DNA of 64,000 nucleotides. Origin: Ascarosepion bandense (Eukaryota; Mollusca; Cephalopoda; Sepiida; Sepiidae). The notes under the pieces are model-generated. The model did not search any database, had not been told where the DNA came from, and was given only the letters and a program-made list of their open reading frames with translations. The stretch spans positions 1,162,001 to 1,226,000 of the forward strand of contig JBBBDQ010000350.1 in assembly GCA_037127315.1 (NCBI GenBank), read 5' to 3'. Of this stretch, positions 20,906 through 33,154 are shown piece by piece (the stretch's first letter is position 1; the number at the start of each line of letters is the position of its first letter). The position numbers and the translations under genes were made by a program.

Positions 20906-21261
20906 AATAAGTACAGAAATAGAACATCCCTATCACAATATTATTGGTATCTATAGGAAACAAATAAAACACCCACATTAAAATAGAAAATAAAAAAACC
21001 TAGAATGTATAAGTTTTTAAACAATCCACATCTATGTTAAAAACTATATATTATTAAATCTCTTAAGAATAAAAATCTATTAAATAAACTCAATTAAATA
21101 AATGTCAGATGTAAACATTGCAAAATGTTCACCTTAGAATATGGATAAAAAAGTTTATTAACTTGCATATATCTAATAATTTGTTTTACAAAAATAATAA
21201 TTAAATAGATATTAAAATAATTAAATTGATATTTAAATTTTTTAATAATTCAATAGATATT
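20906..21261. other. AT-rich unassigned stretch
   Basis: Very AT-rich with many TAAAT and ATAAT words; nothing recognised. It leads into the satellite. Confidence 0.4.
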
Positions 21262-23728
21262 GAGAAGATTGTATTATGATATTAAGAATTGTATTAGAAT
21301 ATAATAATAATATAATAGATTTTATATCAGTCAGTCAGTTAAGTGCCATACATGACACAGCCTTGGGCGATCATGTCTAGAAAGTTACTTAAAAATTATT
21401 ATGATATTAAGAATTGTATTAGAATATAATAATAATATAATAGATTTCATATCAGTCAGTCAATGAAGAGCCATAAGTGACACAGCCTTGGGCGATCATG
21501 TGTCGAATGTTACTTAAAGATTATTATGATATTAAGAACTGTATTAGAATATAATAATAATATAATAGATTTTATATCAGTCAGTCAGTTAAGTGCCATA
21601 TGTGATACACGCTTGGGCGATCATGTCTCAAAAGTTACTTAAAAAATTATTAAGATATTAAGAACTGTATTAGAATATAATAATAATATAATAGATTTCA
21701 TATCAGTCAGTCAATGAAGTGCCATACGTGATACATGCTTGGGCGATCATGTCTCGAAAGTTACTTAAAAAATTATTAAGATATTAAGAACTGTATTAGA
21801 ATATAATAATAATATAATAGATTTCATATCAGTCAGTCAATGAAGTGCCATACGTGATACATGCTTGGGCGATCATGTCTCGAAAGTTACTTAAAAAATT
21901 ATTAAGATATTAAGAACTGTATTAGAATATAATAATAATACAATAGATTTCATATCAGTCAGTCAATGAAGTGCCATACGTGATACACGCTTGGGCGATC
22001 ATGTCTCGAAAGTTACTTAAAAAATTATTAAGATATTAAGAACTGTATTAGAATATAATAATAATAGATTTCATATCAGTCAGTCAATGAAGTCCCATAA
22101 GTGATACACGCTTGGGCGATCATGTCTCGAAAGTTACTTAAAAAATTATTAAGATATTAAGAACTGTATTAGAATATAATAATAATATAATAGATTTCAT
22201 ATCAGTCAGTCAATGAAGTGCCATACGTGATACATGCTTGGGCGATCATGTCTCGAAAGTTACTTAAAAAATTATTAAGATATTAAGAACTGTATTAGAA
22301 TATAATAATAATATAATAGATTTCATATCAGTCAGTCAATGAAGTGCCATACGTGATACACGCTTGGGCGATCATGTCTCGAAAGTTACTTAAAAAATTA
22401 TTAAGATATTAAGAACTGTATTAGAATATAATAATAATAGATTTCATATCAGTCAGTCAATGAAGTCCCATAAGTGATACACGCTTGGGCGATCATGTCT
22501 CGAAAGTTACTTAAAAAATTATTAAGATATTAAGAACTGTATTAGAATATAATAATAATAGATTTCATATCAGTCAGTCAATGAAGTCCCATAAGTGATA
22601 CACGCTTGGGCGATCATGTCTCGAAAGTTACTTAAAAAATTATTAAGATATTAAGAACTGTATTAGAATATAATAATAATAGATTTCATATCAGTCAGTC
22701 AATGAAGTCCCATAAGTGATACACGCTTGGGCGATCATGTCTCGAAAGTTACTTAAAAAATTATTAAGATATTAAGAACTGTATTAGAATATAATAATAA
22801 TATAATAGATTTCATATCAGTCAGTCAATGAAGTGCCATACGTGATACATGCTTGGGCGATCATGTCTCGAAAGTTACTTAAAAAATTATTAAGATATTA
22901 AGAACTGTATTAGAATATAATAATAATATAATAGATTTCATATCAGTCAGTCAATGAAGTGCCATACGTGATACACGCTTGGGCGATCATGTCTCGAAAG
23001 TTACTTAAAAAATTATTAAGATATTAAGAACTGTATTAGAATATAATAATAATATAATAGATTTCATATCAGTCAGTCAATGAAGTGCCATACGTGATAC
23101 ACGCTTGGGCGATCATGTCTCGAAAGTTACTTAAAAAATTAAGATATTAAGAACTGTATTAGAATATAATAATAATATAATAGATTTCATATCAGTCAGT
23201 CAATGAAGTGCCATACGTGATACATGCTTGGGCGATCATGTCTCGAAAGTTACTTAAAAAATTATTAAGATATTAAGAACTGTATTAGAATATAATAATA
23301 ATATAATAGATTTCATATCAGTCAGTTAATGAAGTGCCATACGTGATACACGCTTGGGCGATCATGTCTCGAAAGTTACTTAAAAAATTATTAAGATATT
23401 AAGAACTGTATTAGAATATAATAATAATATAATAGATTTCATATCCGTCAGTCAATGAAGTGCCATACATGATACACGCTTGGGCGATCATGTCTCGGAA
23501 GTTACTTAAAAAATTATTAAGATATTAAGAACTGTATTAGAATATAATAATAATATAATAGATTTCATATCAGTCAGTCAATGAAGTGCCATACGTGATA
23601 CATGTTTGGGCGATCATGTCTCGAAAGTTACTTAAAAAATTATTAAGATATTAAGAACTGTATTAGAATATAATAATAATATAATAGATTTCATATCAGT
23701 CAGTCAATGAAGTGCCATACGTGATACA
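21262..23728. repeat. 126-bp satellite built from a SINE-B tail
   Basis: About 20 tandem units. CAGTCAGT occurs at about 21331, 21453, 21578, 21704, 21831, 21957, 22078, 22204, 22330, 22451, 22571, 22691, 22817, 22944, 23070, 23192, 23318, 23444 (CCGTCAGT), 23570 and 23696. Most steps are 126 bp; several are 121 because of a 5-bp ATAAT deletion. Half of each unit (GTGCCATACGTGATAC, then TTGGGCGATCATGTCTCG) equals the 3' tail of SINE-B; the rest is AT-rich flanking sequence. Units 1 and 3 keep the SINE wording GTTAAGTGCC, while the others read CAATGAAGTGCC, so spread came from a later variant. Confidence 0.95.
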
Positions 23729-24000
23729 TTAATACTGAGCATAAGGAAAAGACAGCTGAATTTCCTGAGACATGTGATGAGGAAGGAAGTCTTGGAGAAT
23801 CTGGTACTCAAAGGTCAGATAGAAGGAAAGAGAGACATGGAAAAGCAGCAGATAATATATTTTAAAGGCCTGAGCAGGTGGATGGCAGAGTGGAGTTTGG
23901 GTGAGATAACAGGAGAAAGCATGCCAAGAGCTACCAGGGAAAGGGAGACATGGAAGCTCATGTTTGTTTACGTCTTGAAGGGACATAGCAAATAGAAGAA
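23729..24000 (+). mobile_element. RTE-clade LINE, 3' fragment
   Basis: Encodes SIRKRQLNFLRHVMRKEVLENLVLKG and on to RWMAEW and RERETWKL; open from 23774 to 23995. It ends with an AGAAGAAGG tail. It abuts the last satellite unit with no gap. Confidence 0.82.
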
Positions 24001-24257
24001 GGATAAGAATATGAGACAAAAATATTACTCCCTCTCCTAAATCATGTTACTTTTTTTCTCTAAACCATCCAATCAGATCTAATCTAGGCTCACCAATCAA
24101 TTTTTTGTTGAGAAATATTTCATTAGTTCTTCAGTCAATTTACATGTTTCTCTTCCTTGTGTTTAGTGTTAGGAGGATGCATTTATAGATAAGAAATATT
24201 AATAAAGTCCACAAAAAAAGTTAAAATCTATAGTAAGGGATTCTACTGAGTCCTACT

Positions 24258-24729
24258 TGTTATGAGAAAAAAAGTTTTAATTCATGAAATAATTGTCAAA
24301 ATAGGGAAACTAGAAATGGGATTTTTATAAAATTCTAGATCATTCCAGAAAATTTGGGAAAGATCGAGATAATTCAAAATGATTCGAGAAATATGCAAAT
24401 TAGGTGTTAGACCCTATAAAAATAGGTTTTGGGAAGAGAATAGCTAGTTGTTAAAAGGATTTGCTGACCTTATCAACTCCGGTCTGATTCAGGATTTTTA
24501 TATCCGGCTGAAAGAATCTCTACTAAAAGTTGCCTACCAACTAAAACCTGAAAGAGAACCTCATGGAACTAAATGGGTAAATAGATTTTTTTTTACTCTT
24601 TCGTTAACCAAACTAATAGTTATTCTTTATATCCACATTTGAGGATTTTCAAAAAGTATAGCACTTAAACTACTTTGCTATCTTAACTGGGTAAAGATAC
24701 TTGATTCACCTTCCTTCCCCTTCGTAACA
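24258..24729 (+). mobile_element. candidate solo LTR
   Basis: Begins TGTTATGAG and ends TTCGTAACA, giving TGTTA...TAACA termini. A TATA-like CTATAAAAATAGG lies at about 24413. The flanks share only ACTT if the ends are shifted by one base, so the target duplication is not certain. The 64-codon frame inside (24448-24642) has no recognisable domain. Confidence 0.42.
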
Positions 24730-25228
24730 CTTACCCATGACACTTCCCAGTAGTAAACTCTATGTTTCTGTTTTGAATGCAAAAAAATGGCAAATTTTGT
24801 GTATATTTTTATTTGTTGTTTTTTTGTAAATTAAATATTTGTCTGTGATTTAGCTCTGTGTTTTGATCAATCATTCTTTTCTTTTGTTACAACTTATAAC
24901 ACATAACATTAGTTAAAGATGGTAGTCATGTCTTTAACCAATGTTCTTAATATACTGCATCTTCTTTGTTTACATTTACAACAGCAACTTCTTCAAAAAT
25001 TTTCTTTTTGATCAATTCACTTTCCTTGTTTATAATGCTTTTCATTTTTCTAGAATCATTGTGATATTCTGATGTCATTTTTTTATATCGTACCAATGTT
25101 TTCAATTTAATTTTTTATGTCTGTTCAACATTTTCACAGTTTTCAACAACTGGATTACCATTATTAAATATCTTTACAATATCTTACTTATCATTTCATT
25201 TTATGTCTTTCTTGATGTAAAAATATTT
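24730..25228. other. AT-rich unassigned stretch
   Basis: Nothing recognised. Confidence 0.4.
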
Positions 25229-25533
25229 CAGTTAGTTAAGTGCCATAAGTGATACACGCTCAGACGATCATGTCAGGAAAGAGACATAACTGACCATGCA
25301 GAAGATTTTCCTATAGTAGGTTGCCATTACTTTCTGTGGTAGACTGGTTACCAACCAAGGCTGTAGAAACCAATCTTTTCTGCTATTTAACCCATAGCTG
25401 GCGGGAGAAGTGATTAATTAATATTTTTCCCATGGTTATTTGTGTGTAAATGAATACAGCAAATCCAACTGGAATTCAAACTCAGCTCTTTAACTTCTCG
25501 TTCTGATCCAATATCCACTGCATTACAATGCAT
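25229..25533 (-). mobile_element. tRNA-derived SINE-B, diverged
   Basis: Full-length reverse copy with many substitutions (GTTATTTGTGTGTAAATG for GTATTTGCGCGTAAGTG), hence older than the copy at 3557. Confidence 0.83.
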
Positions 25534-25729
25534 ATCTAAAAAAAGAAATAAATAACAACAATAGTATTGTAAATATTTATTCACAATATTATGAACAACA
25601 CATTAGTTGCAAAATAAAATTGCTAGCAAAGAAATTCAAAACAAACTACAGAAAAGAAAAAGATATTTTGGTAGTTCCAGTGAATTTTGTCTAAGATTTG
25701 GTACGAGTGTAATCAAATTGGAAAGATTA

Positions 25730-25829
25730 TATGAAGGAGGTGCTGAAAAGTTCAAATTAGATTTTTCTTCATATGTTTTTTTTAAAATGCTTCTTGGTCA
25801 AGGCGAAAACTTTTCAGCACCTCTTTATA
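25730..25829. mobile_element. 100-bp miniature inverted-repeat element
   Basis: The ends TATGAAGGAGGTGCTGAAAA and the reverse of TTTTCAGCACCTCTTTATA are near-perfect inverted repeats of about 23 bp starting with TA. GAGGTGCTGAAAAGTT-type termini and the TA boundary suggest a mariner-type MITE. The frame 25607-25849 reads across it and is not a gene. Confidence 0.6.
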
Positions 25830-26211
25830 AAAGGGAAATATACAGATAGACCATAGAAGACCTGAAAGCATTGAAATGGAAAACTCAAGGCATCATACGT
25901 TTCAAAAGAAAATGCACAACAAAACAAATGAGCAGAAGCAGGAATCAATATTTGGGAGAGAACTGTTAAAAAATCAGCTGAATAGAATAGATTCCCAGAG
26001 AGAAAAACCAACGTTAATGCTGGAATAGAAAACAACAAGGTTACAATGGGTTACCAAGGAGTAACCCACTGTAATGTGGCTGATTGGATATAAATCATAT
26101 CTATATTGGCCAAGGCAATGATTCTGAAACATTTATCCAATGAAACATATAAAGATGACAGCAGGAAGAAAACAAGTAAATTTAGCAAATCCTTTATGAT
26201 ATGCAACTGAC
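25830..26211. other. unassigned stretch
   Basis: No element or gene recognised. Confidence 0.4.
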
Positions 26212-26247
26212 TCTATCTAAATCTAATCTTATTTATAAATGGAACTT

Positions 26248-26284
<37 letters not shown>

Positions 26285-26939
26285 ATTACCTATAGACTCT
26301 GAAATGGCTGAACCGATTTTCTTTAAAATTTCCACAGTTGTACTATAAGCATCTGCGAGTGTTTGTAGCTAGGTTTGTGTCAAGGTACACCAGATAAATA
26401 TTGAAAATTGATAATCGAAAAAATCGGGTTATAGAAGAAGTGATCTGATTTTAATCAAATTTAATACACTCATAGACAAAGACATAAGAAATGATATTCA
26501 GAAGTTTCAAGGTTGCGGTTCTTACAATAGTGCAGAAAATAGATAATATATATATATAAAAGGCAAGATGTTTATGTGTGTCTCTGTTAATCTGCCTGTA
26601 TGTCTATATTTTTTCAGCCCTTTTATTTTAGTTTTTGCTTTGGGTTTGGCTCTAAGTAGGTATAATTGTAGTTCTTAGTCTCAGCCATGAAACCATTTAC
26701 TCAGAGGACTTATTTAGCCTTCAAAATTCAATTTACAAAAAAAATTTATTTGATATCAATAGCAGGAAATCAAAATTTGACTTGCATTCATTTTTCTTTC
26801 AGTCTACAGTTTCACTTTAACTGGAAACAACTATTGCTTTTTAGTCTTTCATGCCAACGTCCAAAGAGTCTGAGCTTTAGGACGACGGATTAGTTTTAAA
26901 GCTTTCATTACACCCGAGAAACGCTGAGCTATACTGCTA

Positions 26940-26940
<1 letters not shown>
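26212..26940 (+). mobile_element. Helitron-like element, copy 3
   Basis: Starts TCTATCTAAATC, with a TG run at 26253-26281, and ends GCTGAGCTATACTGCTAG. The terminal hairpin is weakened (CCCGAGAAACGCTGAG). It is followed by a TA run of about 50 bp. The frame 26687-26893 lies wholly in the element. Confidence 0.73.
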
Positions 26941-26992
<52 letters not shown>

Positions 26993-27123
26993 AGGTGCGA
27001 TTGGTAAATTGTCGCAATTATTTTATTATTTCAAATATTCTTTAGGCTGAGTCTGAGCTGCAGGACTATGGATTAATTTTAAAGCTTTCATTACACCCGA
27101 GCAACACCAGGCTATACTGCTAG
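26941..27123 (+). mobile_element. composite: TA run, mariner-like end, Helitron 3' end
   Basis: TA run 26941-26990, then 26992-27047 matching the inverse of 17391-17440 (GGTGCGATTGGTAAATTGTC), then 27048-27123, the last about 75 bp of the Helitron family ending TACTGCTAG. This looks like a small transposon inserted into, or captured between, two Helitron ends. Confidence 0.6.
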
Positions 27124-27639
27124 TATCATATAAAGGACAAGAAAAGATAGGAATCATTGCCTCAATGCACAGATGCATATTGAAATGTTTGTCACTTTTT
27201 TATTGTGTTGATAGAAGAATAGGTTTGAAAATGAAGTCAATTTCAGCAAGATTATAATGCATATTTTACCATACTGCAAAGTTGATCTGTCTGTCACTAT
27301 TTGAGAAAGCTGAAATCAGCTTGATGGAACATATTGTTTTACATTACTCATTTTCATGCTTCAAAGAATTCAAATTGTCATAAAAGCCTTGGCAACAATA
27401 AACAATTACAATTCAATAGTTTTTCTTCTATTTGATCTGGAAAAATTACACCATTAGTCAAAATAATTGCATTTAATTTGTTTAAGATATGTTTCACAAA
27501 GATAGAATGTACAGATATTAAACACAAAATTGTTCCACTCATGTCTGTTTTGTTTGTTATGAAGTAAACAATGATGGATGAACCTTCTATAGATGTGGTG
27601 ATTTAATAATTTTTCCTGGTCTCATAGAGATACATAGAT
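27124..27639. other. unassigned stretch
   Basis: No repeat or gene recognised. Confidence 0.4.
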
Positions 27640-27751
27640 AAATAGATAGATTAAAAACCAGTCATGATAGATAGATAGATAATGAACTGGTCATGATAGA
27701 TAAATAGATAACGAGCAGGCCAAGATAGATAGATAATAAACAGGCCATTAG

Positions 27752-27802
<51 letters not shown>

Positions 27803-27814
27803 GAACAGACCATT

Positions 27815-27875
<61 letters not shown>

Positions 27876-28105
27876 GAACAGACCATTATAGATAGATAGA
27901 TAGATAATGAACAGACCATTATAGATAGATAGATAGATAATGAACAGACCATTATAGATAGATAGATAGATAGATAGATAATGAACAGACCATTATAGAT
28001 AGATAGATAGATAGATGATGAACAGACCATTATAGATAGATAGATAGATAGATAGATAATGAACAGACCATTATAGATAGATAGATAGATAATGAACAGA
28101 CCATT

Positions 28106-28158
<53 letters not shown>

Positions 28159-28207
28159 GAACAGACCATTATAGATAGATAGATAAGGAAAAGACCATTA
28201 TAAATAC

Positions 28208-28244
<37 letters not shown>

Positions 28245-28289
28245 GAACAGACCATTATAGATAGATAGATAAGGAAAAGACCATTATAA

Positions 28290-28330
<41 letters not shown>

Positions 28331-28465
28331 GAACAGACCATTATAGATAGATAGATAGATAGATAGATAATGAACAGACCATTATAGATAGATAGATAGA
28401 TAGATAGATAGGTAGATAATGAACAGACCATTATAGATAGATAAATACATAATGAACAGACCATT

Positions 28466-28526
<61 letters not shown>

Positions 28527-29075
28527 GAACAGACCATTAGAGATAGATAGATAGATAATGAACAGACCATTATAGATAGATAGATAATGAACAAACCAAT
28601 ATAGATAGATAGATAATGAACAGACCAATATAGATACATAGATAGATAGATTGATAGATAGATAATGAACAGGCCAAGATAGATAGATAGATAGATAGAT
28701 AATACACAGACCAAGAAAGATAGCTTGATTGACTGATAGATAATGAACAGACTAAGATAGATAGATAGATAGATAGATAATGAACAGACCAAGATAGATA
28801 GATGGATAGTAAGATAGATAGGCAATGAACAGACCAAGATAGATAGATCAATAGATAGATAAATAATGAACAGGCCAACATAGATATACTTAGATAGATA
28901 GCTAGATAATGAACAGGCCAAAATAGAAAGATTGATTGATAATGAACAGGCCAAGAGAAATAGATTGATAGATGGATAGATAATGAATATGCCATGATAG
29001 ATCGATAGACAGATAATGAACTGGCCATGATAGATAGATTGATAATGAACAGGACATCATAGATAGATATTCATG
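27640..29075. repeat. long GATA array with AATGAACAGACCATT spacers
   Basis: About 1.4 kb of (GATA)n blocks, each from 2 to about 14 units, separated by variants of AATGAACAGACCATTATA. The central part is most uniform; the right end (28600-29075) has diverged spacers (CAGGCCAAGATAGA). The long antisense frames (up to 190 codons of Leu-Ser-Ile-Tyr) arise because the tetranucleotide run has no stop in any frame. They are not genes. Confidence 0.97.
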
Positions 29076-29904
29076 TATCTGTGACCCATTTCTCACCAAT
29101 ACTGATGCAATATTTCTAATAATGAAATTATTTTTTATTTTTAATCCTGTGTTCATATGGTGTATGAATGCTATTTTCATTTATCCCAATATTTTGGGTA
29201 ATAAATGTTATAATAAATAAGCCTTTTGCAATTTTGAAACTAAAAGTCAAATCATCATTGGTTCTTTCTTAAAGGTTATCCTGCCATTCACACACTAAGA
29301 TTTAAGTAATTACCAGTCATCACACATATGAATAAAGATCGTATGAAGATTTTTTTTTTTATCTGATTCCTGAAACAAGTAGCATCTCCTCGGTTGACCA
29401 ACACTTAGTTTCACACTTCTTAAAAAAGATTTATTTTGTGATAATAAATCAGCGAGGTGATTCTGAGAGTACTACGCATGCTGCAAGGATTCCTTATGTT
29501 GCTTCGTTTTGGTATAATTAGAAGATAACACAAACTTGAATTAATGATATTTTTTCTTTTGGTATAAAACTTTAGGTTTTTACATCAAGTTTCAACCTTT
29601 AAATTTTTGTGTGGATACAGGAGCAGGCTAGCTAAATTCTCTTCACTGTGGGATGCTAATAGTAAACGAGCCTATCCCTTCTGGACTCTAGTGGTCAACT
29701 CTAACATCTTCTCCTTTTTAAATCTCCTACACAAAACTACTGTCCTTAACTCCTACTCTTACTCCTACTCCTACTCTTACTCCTACCAAAAGAAACAGTT
29801 CCTTATTTTGTCGCCCAATTTTGAATTCTTGGCGTCAGTGTGTCTACCTTTTTCTATTTTTAGAACACTCGCCATTTTATAAACCATAACAGATTCAGCC
29901 ACAA
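29076..29904. other. unassigned stretch
   Basis: Contains a short CTCCTACTCTTACTC repeat at about 29750. The 91-codon frame at 29607-29882 passes through it and shows no domain. Confidence 0.4.
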
Positions 29905-30383
29905 TCTGAACAATAAAAGATACACAGATGATACAGTGCTGATAGCAGACACAGAAAGAAAATTAAAAGACTTCCTACAGAAGGTGAAGAAAGTGAATAG
30001 AAAGTACTAAACACAAACTACAAGAGAACTGAACACATGGTCATCAACAAAAAGACAAGACCAAAATGCCAACTACAAGTCAAGGATACTGAAATCAACC
30101 AGGTACGGAAATTTAAGTGCCTGGGAAGTGTTCTAACAGAGGACGGAAAGTGCAATATTGAGATCCAAAGGCATATTGGTAGGGCTAAGAATGCTTTTCG
30201 ATGACTGAGTAGAGTATTGAGAGACAGGAAAATTTCATTGAAAACAAAGAAGAGAGTATTTGATTGCTATGTGATGTCTGTCCTTCAATATGGCAGTGAA
30301 TGCAGGATAATCTCATCAAAGGTGAAGGAAAGACCTGAAGCAACCATAATGTGGTTCTACAGAAGGATGCTTAGGGTCCCATG
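29905..30383 (+). mobile_element. RTE-clade LINE, RT palm to C-terminal (part 1)
   Basis: Reads RYTDDTVLIADTERKLK at the start: the YADD box with Ala changed to Thr. Then come VNRKY, a stop, EINQVRKFKCLGS, VLTEDGKC, RRVFDCYVMSV and LQYGSECRIIS to WFYRRMLRV. A frameshift and stops make it defective. The LINE is interrupted at 30383 by the U element and resumes at 30779. Confidence 0.83.
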
Positions 30384-30778
30384 TGTAGGAATCTTATAGA
30401 ACAACCAGCCAGTAATCAACTAGAATAGAAGTTGAGTCCAACTGACCAAAAAAACCACCAGGGCAAATTGGTAGGTGGTTTAAATAACAACCTGGCAGAT
30501 TCCATTCTGTTACAGGCAAGTCTATTCTGTAAGCAGTGATTGACTGATAATTTCAGCGTGTACATTGAGCTCCATAAATATTGAGCACAATATCCACCAT
30601 TTGTCTTTGGGCCACATAGGGACATGTATTCAGTTACAACCCTGTTTATTTTTGTCTGCCAACTGGACGCTAGTTGGACACATCAGGAAGGTGAGTCTCA
30701 CAATCTTGAATGTTCACCTTCCTACAGGGAGACAAAAGAAAACCACCATGTTGAAAGGTAAGTTATTTGACTTCTACA
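30384..30778. mobile_element. 395-bp TIR element, family U, copy 2
   Basis: Starts TGTAGGAATC and ends GACTTCTACA, inverted repeats matching at 8 of 10 positions. It is flanked by CCATG on both sides (30379-30383 and 30779-30783), and the LINE sequence outside joins correctly if one CCATG is removed, which proves insertion. It has the internal double hairpin seen in copy 1 at 14452. It has no coding potential. Confidence 0.8.
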
Positions 30779-31085
30779 CCATGGACCAAACACGTTGGCA
30801 ATGACAAAATAAAAATGAAACTAATGTTTAACATCAGGAAGTTCCTGGGATGTGTAATGAGGAAAGAGGGCTAAGAGAATCTGATACTTACAGGTCAGAT
30901 AGAGAGAAAGAGAGATAGGGGAAAGCAATACATAACATACTTGATGGGCTTGAGCAAGTGGATGGCAGAAGTAGGTTCGAGAGGAGTAATAAAAGAAAAG
31001 CTGTTAAGAACTACAAGGAATAGGAAGATGTGGATGGCCATGATCGCTTACATCCTGAAGGAACACAACACATAGAAAAAGAAGA
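30779..31085 (+). mobile_element. RTE-clade LINE, C-terminal and tail (part 2)
   Basis: Continues the LINE after the insertion: CATGGACCAAACACG, GKQYITYLMGLSKWM, then a diverged end with ATGGCCATGATCGC and a tail AGAAAAAGAAGAAA. Confidence 0.8.
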
Positions 31086-31546
31086 AATAAGCTTAGTTTT
31101 TTGTTAATTATTTCTATCCCCTGAATAAGTGAGTTGATCATCATGGTTCAATTTCAAGACCTCTTAGGCCCTCCCCAACCCCAACTAGATTTTAAAGGGC
31201 TCAGAAAAATCTTATACTTTCCTGGAAAACCCCATAAAGCTTAAACTGGTTCACTCCTGATGCCTTTAAAAAATCAATGATAAGAAGAATGCTGGTAAGA
31301 AAATGTGTATCACTGCTGAAGTCAGTTCCAGAAAAATATTTGTCAAGAGGATACAAATTGAAAAGCTGTATGATTATTTTATTAATTGCCGGCATCATAA
31401 AATTCCTTTGTTCATTTCAGTTGTCAATAAAATGTATTTAAAAAATGAGTAACCCAACAAGACTGTAGAATAATATCTTTGTCTGTCAAAATAGATTATT
31501 CCCCAGATGAGGTGATTCAAAATTTATTGTCTAGTTAATATTTATA
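31086..31546. other. unassigned stretch
   Basis: No element recognised; the small antisense frame at 31201-31398 shows no motif. Confidence 0.4.
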
Positions 31547-31893
31547 TCTAAATCTGAACTTATTTTATAAATGGAACTTTGTCTGTGTGTGTGTGTCTGT
31601 TACCTATACACTCGGAAATGGCTGAACCGATTTTCTTGAAAATTTACACAGTTGTACTATAAACGTCTGCAAATGTTCTTAGCTAAGTTTTGTGTCAAGG
31701 TACCCCTGATAAATATCAAAAATTGATAATCGAAAAAAATGGGTTATAGAAGGAGTGGTCCGATTTTTATCAAGTTTGATGCACTCATAGACAAAGATAT
31801 AAGAAACGATATCCAAAAGTTTCAAGGTTGCAGTTCTTACAATAGTGCAGAAAATCGATAATATATATATATATATAAGAGGCAAGATGTTTT
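31547..31893 (+). mobile_element. Helitron-like element, 5' fragment (copy 5)
   Basis: Starts TCTAAATCTG, keeps GGCTGAACCGATTTTCTTG and GGAGTGGTCCGATTT, then breaks off after AGAGGCAAGATG. The 3' half with the terminal hairpin is missing. Confidence 0.72.
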
Positions 31894-33154
31894 CTTTGCT
31901 TACAAGAAAAAAATCCCAAAACTAACTTATTAAATTATATTGAGTATATTAAAAAGTTCACAGACAAACAATAGTAATAGATGACTATTACTAACATTTG
32001 TCCACGAAGAGTTTATTATACTCAATATAATTGTCATCTTTGATAATGGCTGATATAAGCCTAAAGCTCAGAAAGGATTAAATAAAAAACCATGTATCAG
32101 TATTGTGATTTCCTTTATTTCAACGATAATGGCATTAAGCTTATCAGACGATATAAAATGTATTTACATAAAATAAATCGACAAAACTTGTCTATAGTAT
32201 TTAATGAAACATGCATCAATGAAAAAATGCTGCCCAAATACACACAATATATATATATATATACACACATGTGTTTGCATGCATACTTGTTTTTGAGTCT
32301 CTGTACCTCCTAGTATGTTTGTGTAGATAAAAACTGTACCATTGATAATAAGGGAGTACCAAACACTTTGAAATATTGATCTGCTCCAATGAACAAACAG
32401 ATCAAAAGACATTTATCAAGTTTCTCTTCATTTTTTTCATTTTTTCATCAAGGTTGCTTTTTGCTACCCACCCTTAATTCACCCAACTAAACCAACTGAT
32501 TCTTAATTCTTTCATTCACCTACCTAATTCCCAACCTCTCTAGCCTGCCACATCTTATCTTTCATTTAACTTATCCCCACCCATCCAAGATTTTACCTTT
32601 TTTATTCTGAAGTTAGAACTTTGGGAAATCATTTTATCAAGCAAGTGTTTATGCTCACTTGTGAAAATGTCTGAAGAAAGAGACTTTTATTATTCTCTGT
32701 GATTTGATTGAAGAGAATTGACAAGTATAATTATATCATAACAATCTAATTTTTACTTTTGTTTTGGTGAGTAACTAGACAGAGTTGCATCGTTATATAC
32801 AGGTGTCAAAGAGAAAAATAGCTCATTGATATTTGATTAACAAACAAGAAAGTAAATGACTGAGTATGTTAATATTTCAGTGTTTATTCTCATCATCCCT
32901 AGTATAAGGGAAAATTACGGCCTTTTTCCATTTTAATTTCTTATTTTTTTCAACCATCCAACCATTTCAGTTTATTTTATTTCTATAAAATTTACTTCAT
33001 TAAGTTTGATTTTCAATTATTGTCGTTTGATATTACCAACTGCAAAAAACATTACCAAAATCCCAGTTTTTCTGAATTCATCAAATATTATGAGAAATTT
33101 ACACTGCATGTATCATCTGCTTTTCTGAGAGTTTCTTGAGTTTAAAAAATAATT
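31894..33154. other. AT-rich unassigned stretch
   Basis: About 1.2 kb without a recognised gene or repeat, apart from a TA/CA run at about 32248-32270. Small frames (32092-32313 and antisense) have no motif. Confidence 0.4.

Noticed and set aside
21262..23728. CRISPR-like array
   Set aside because: The units are contiguous near-identical copies with no unique spacers, and the sequence is eukaryotic with a SINE-derived part.
27662..29028. Leu-Ser-Ile-Tyr repeat proteins on the minus strand
   Set aside because: They are read from the GATA tetranucleotide array, which has no stop in those frames.
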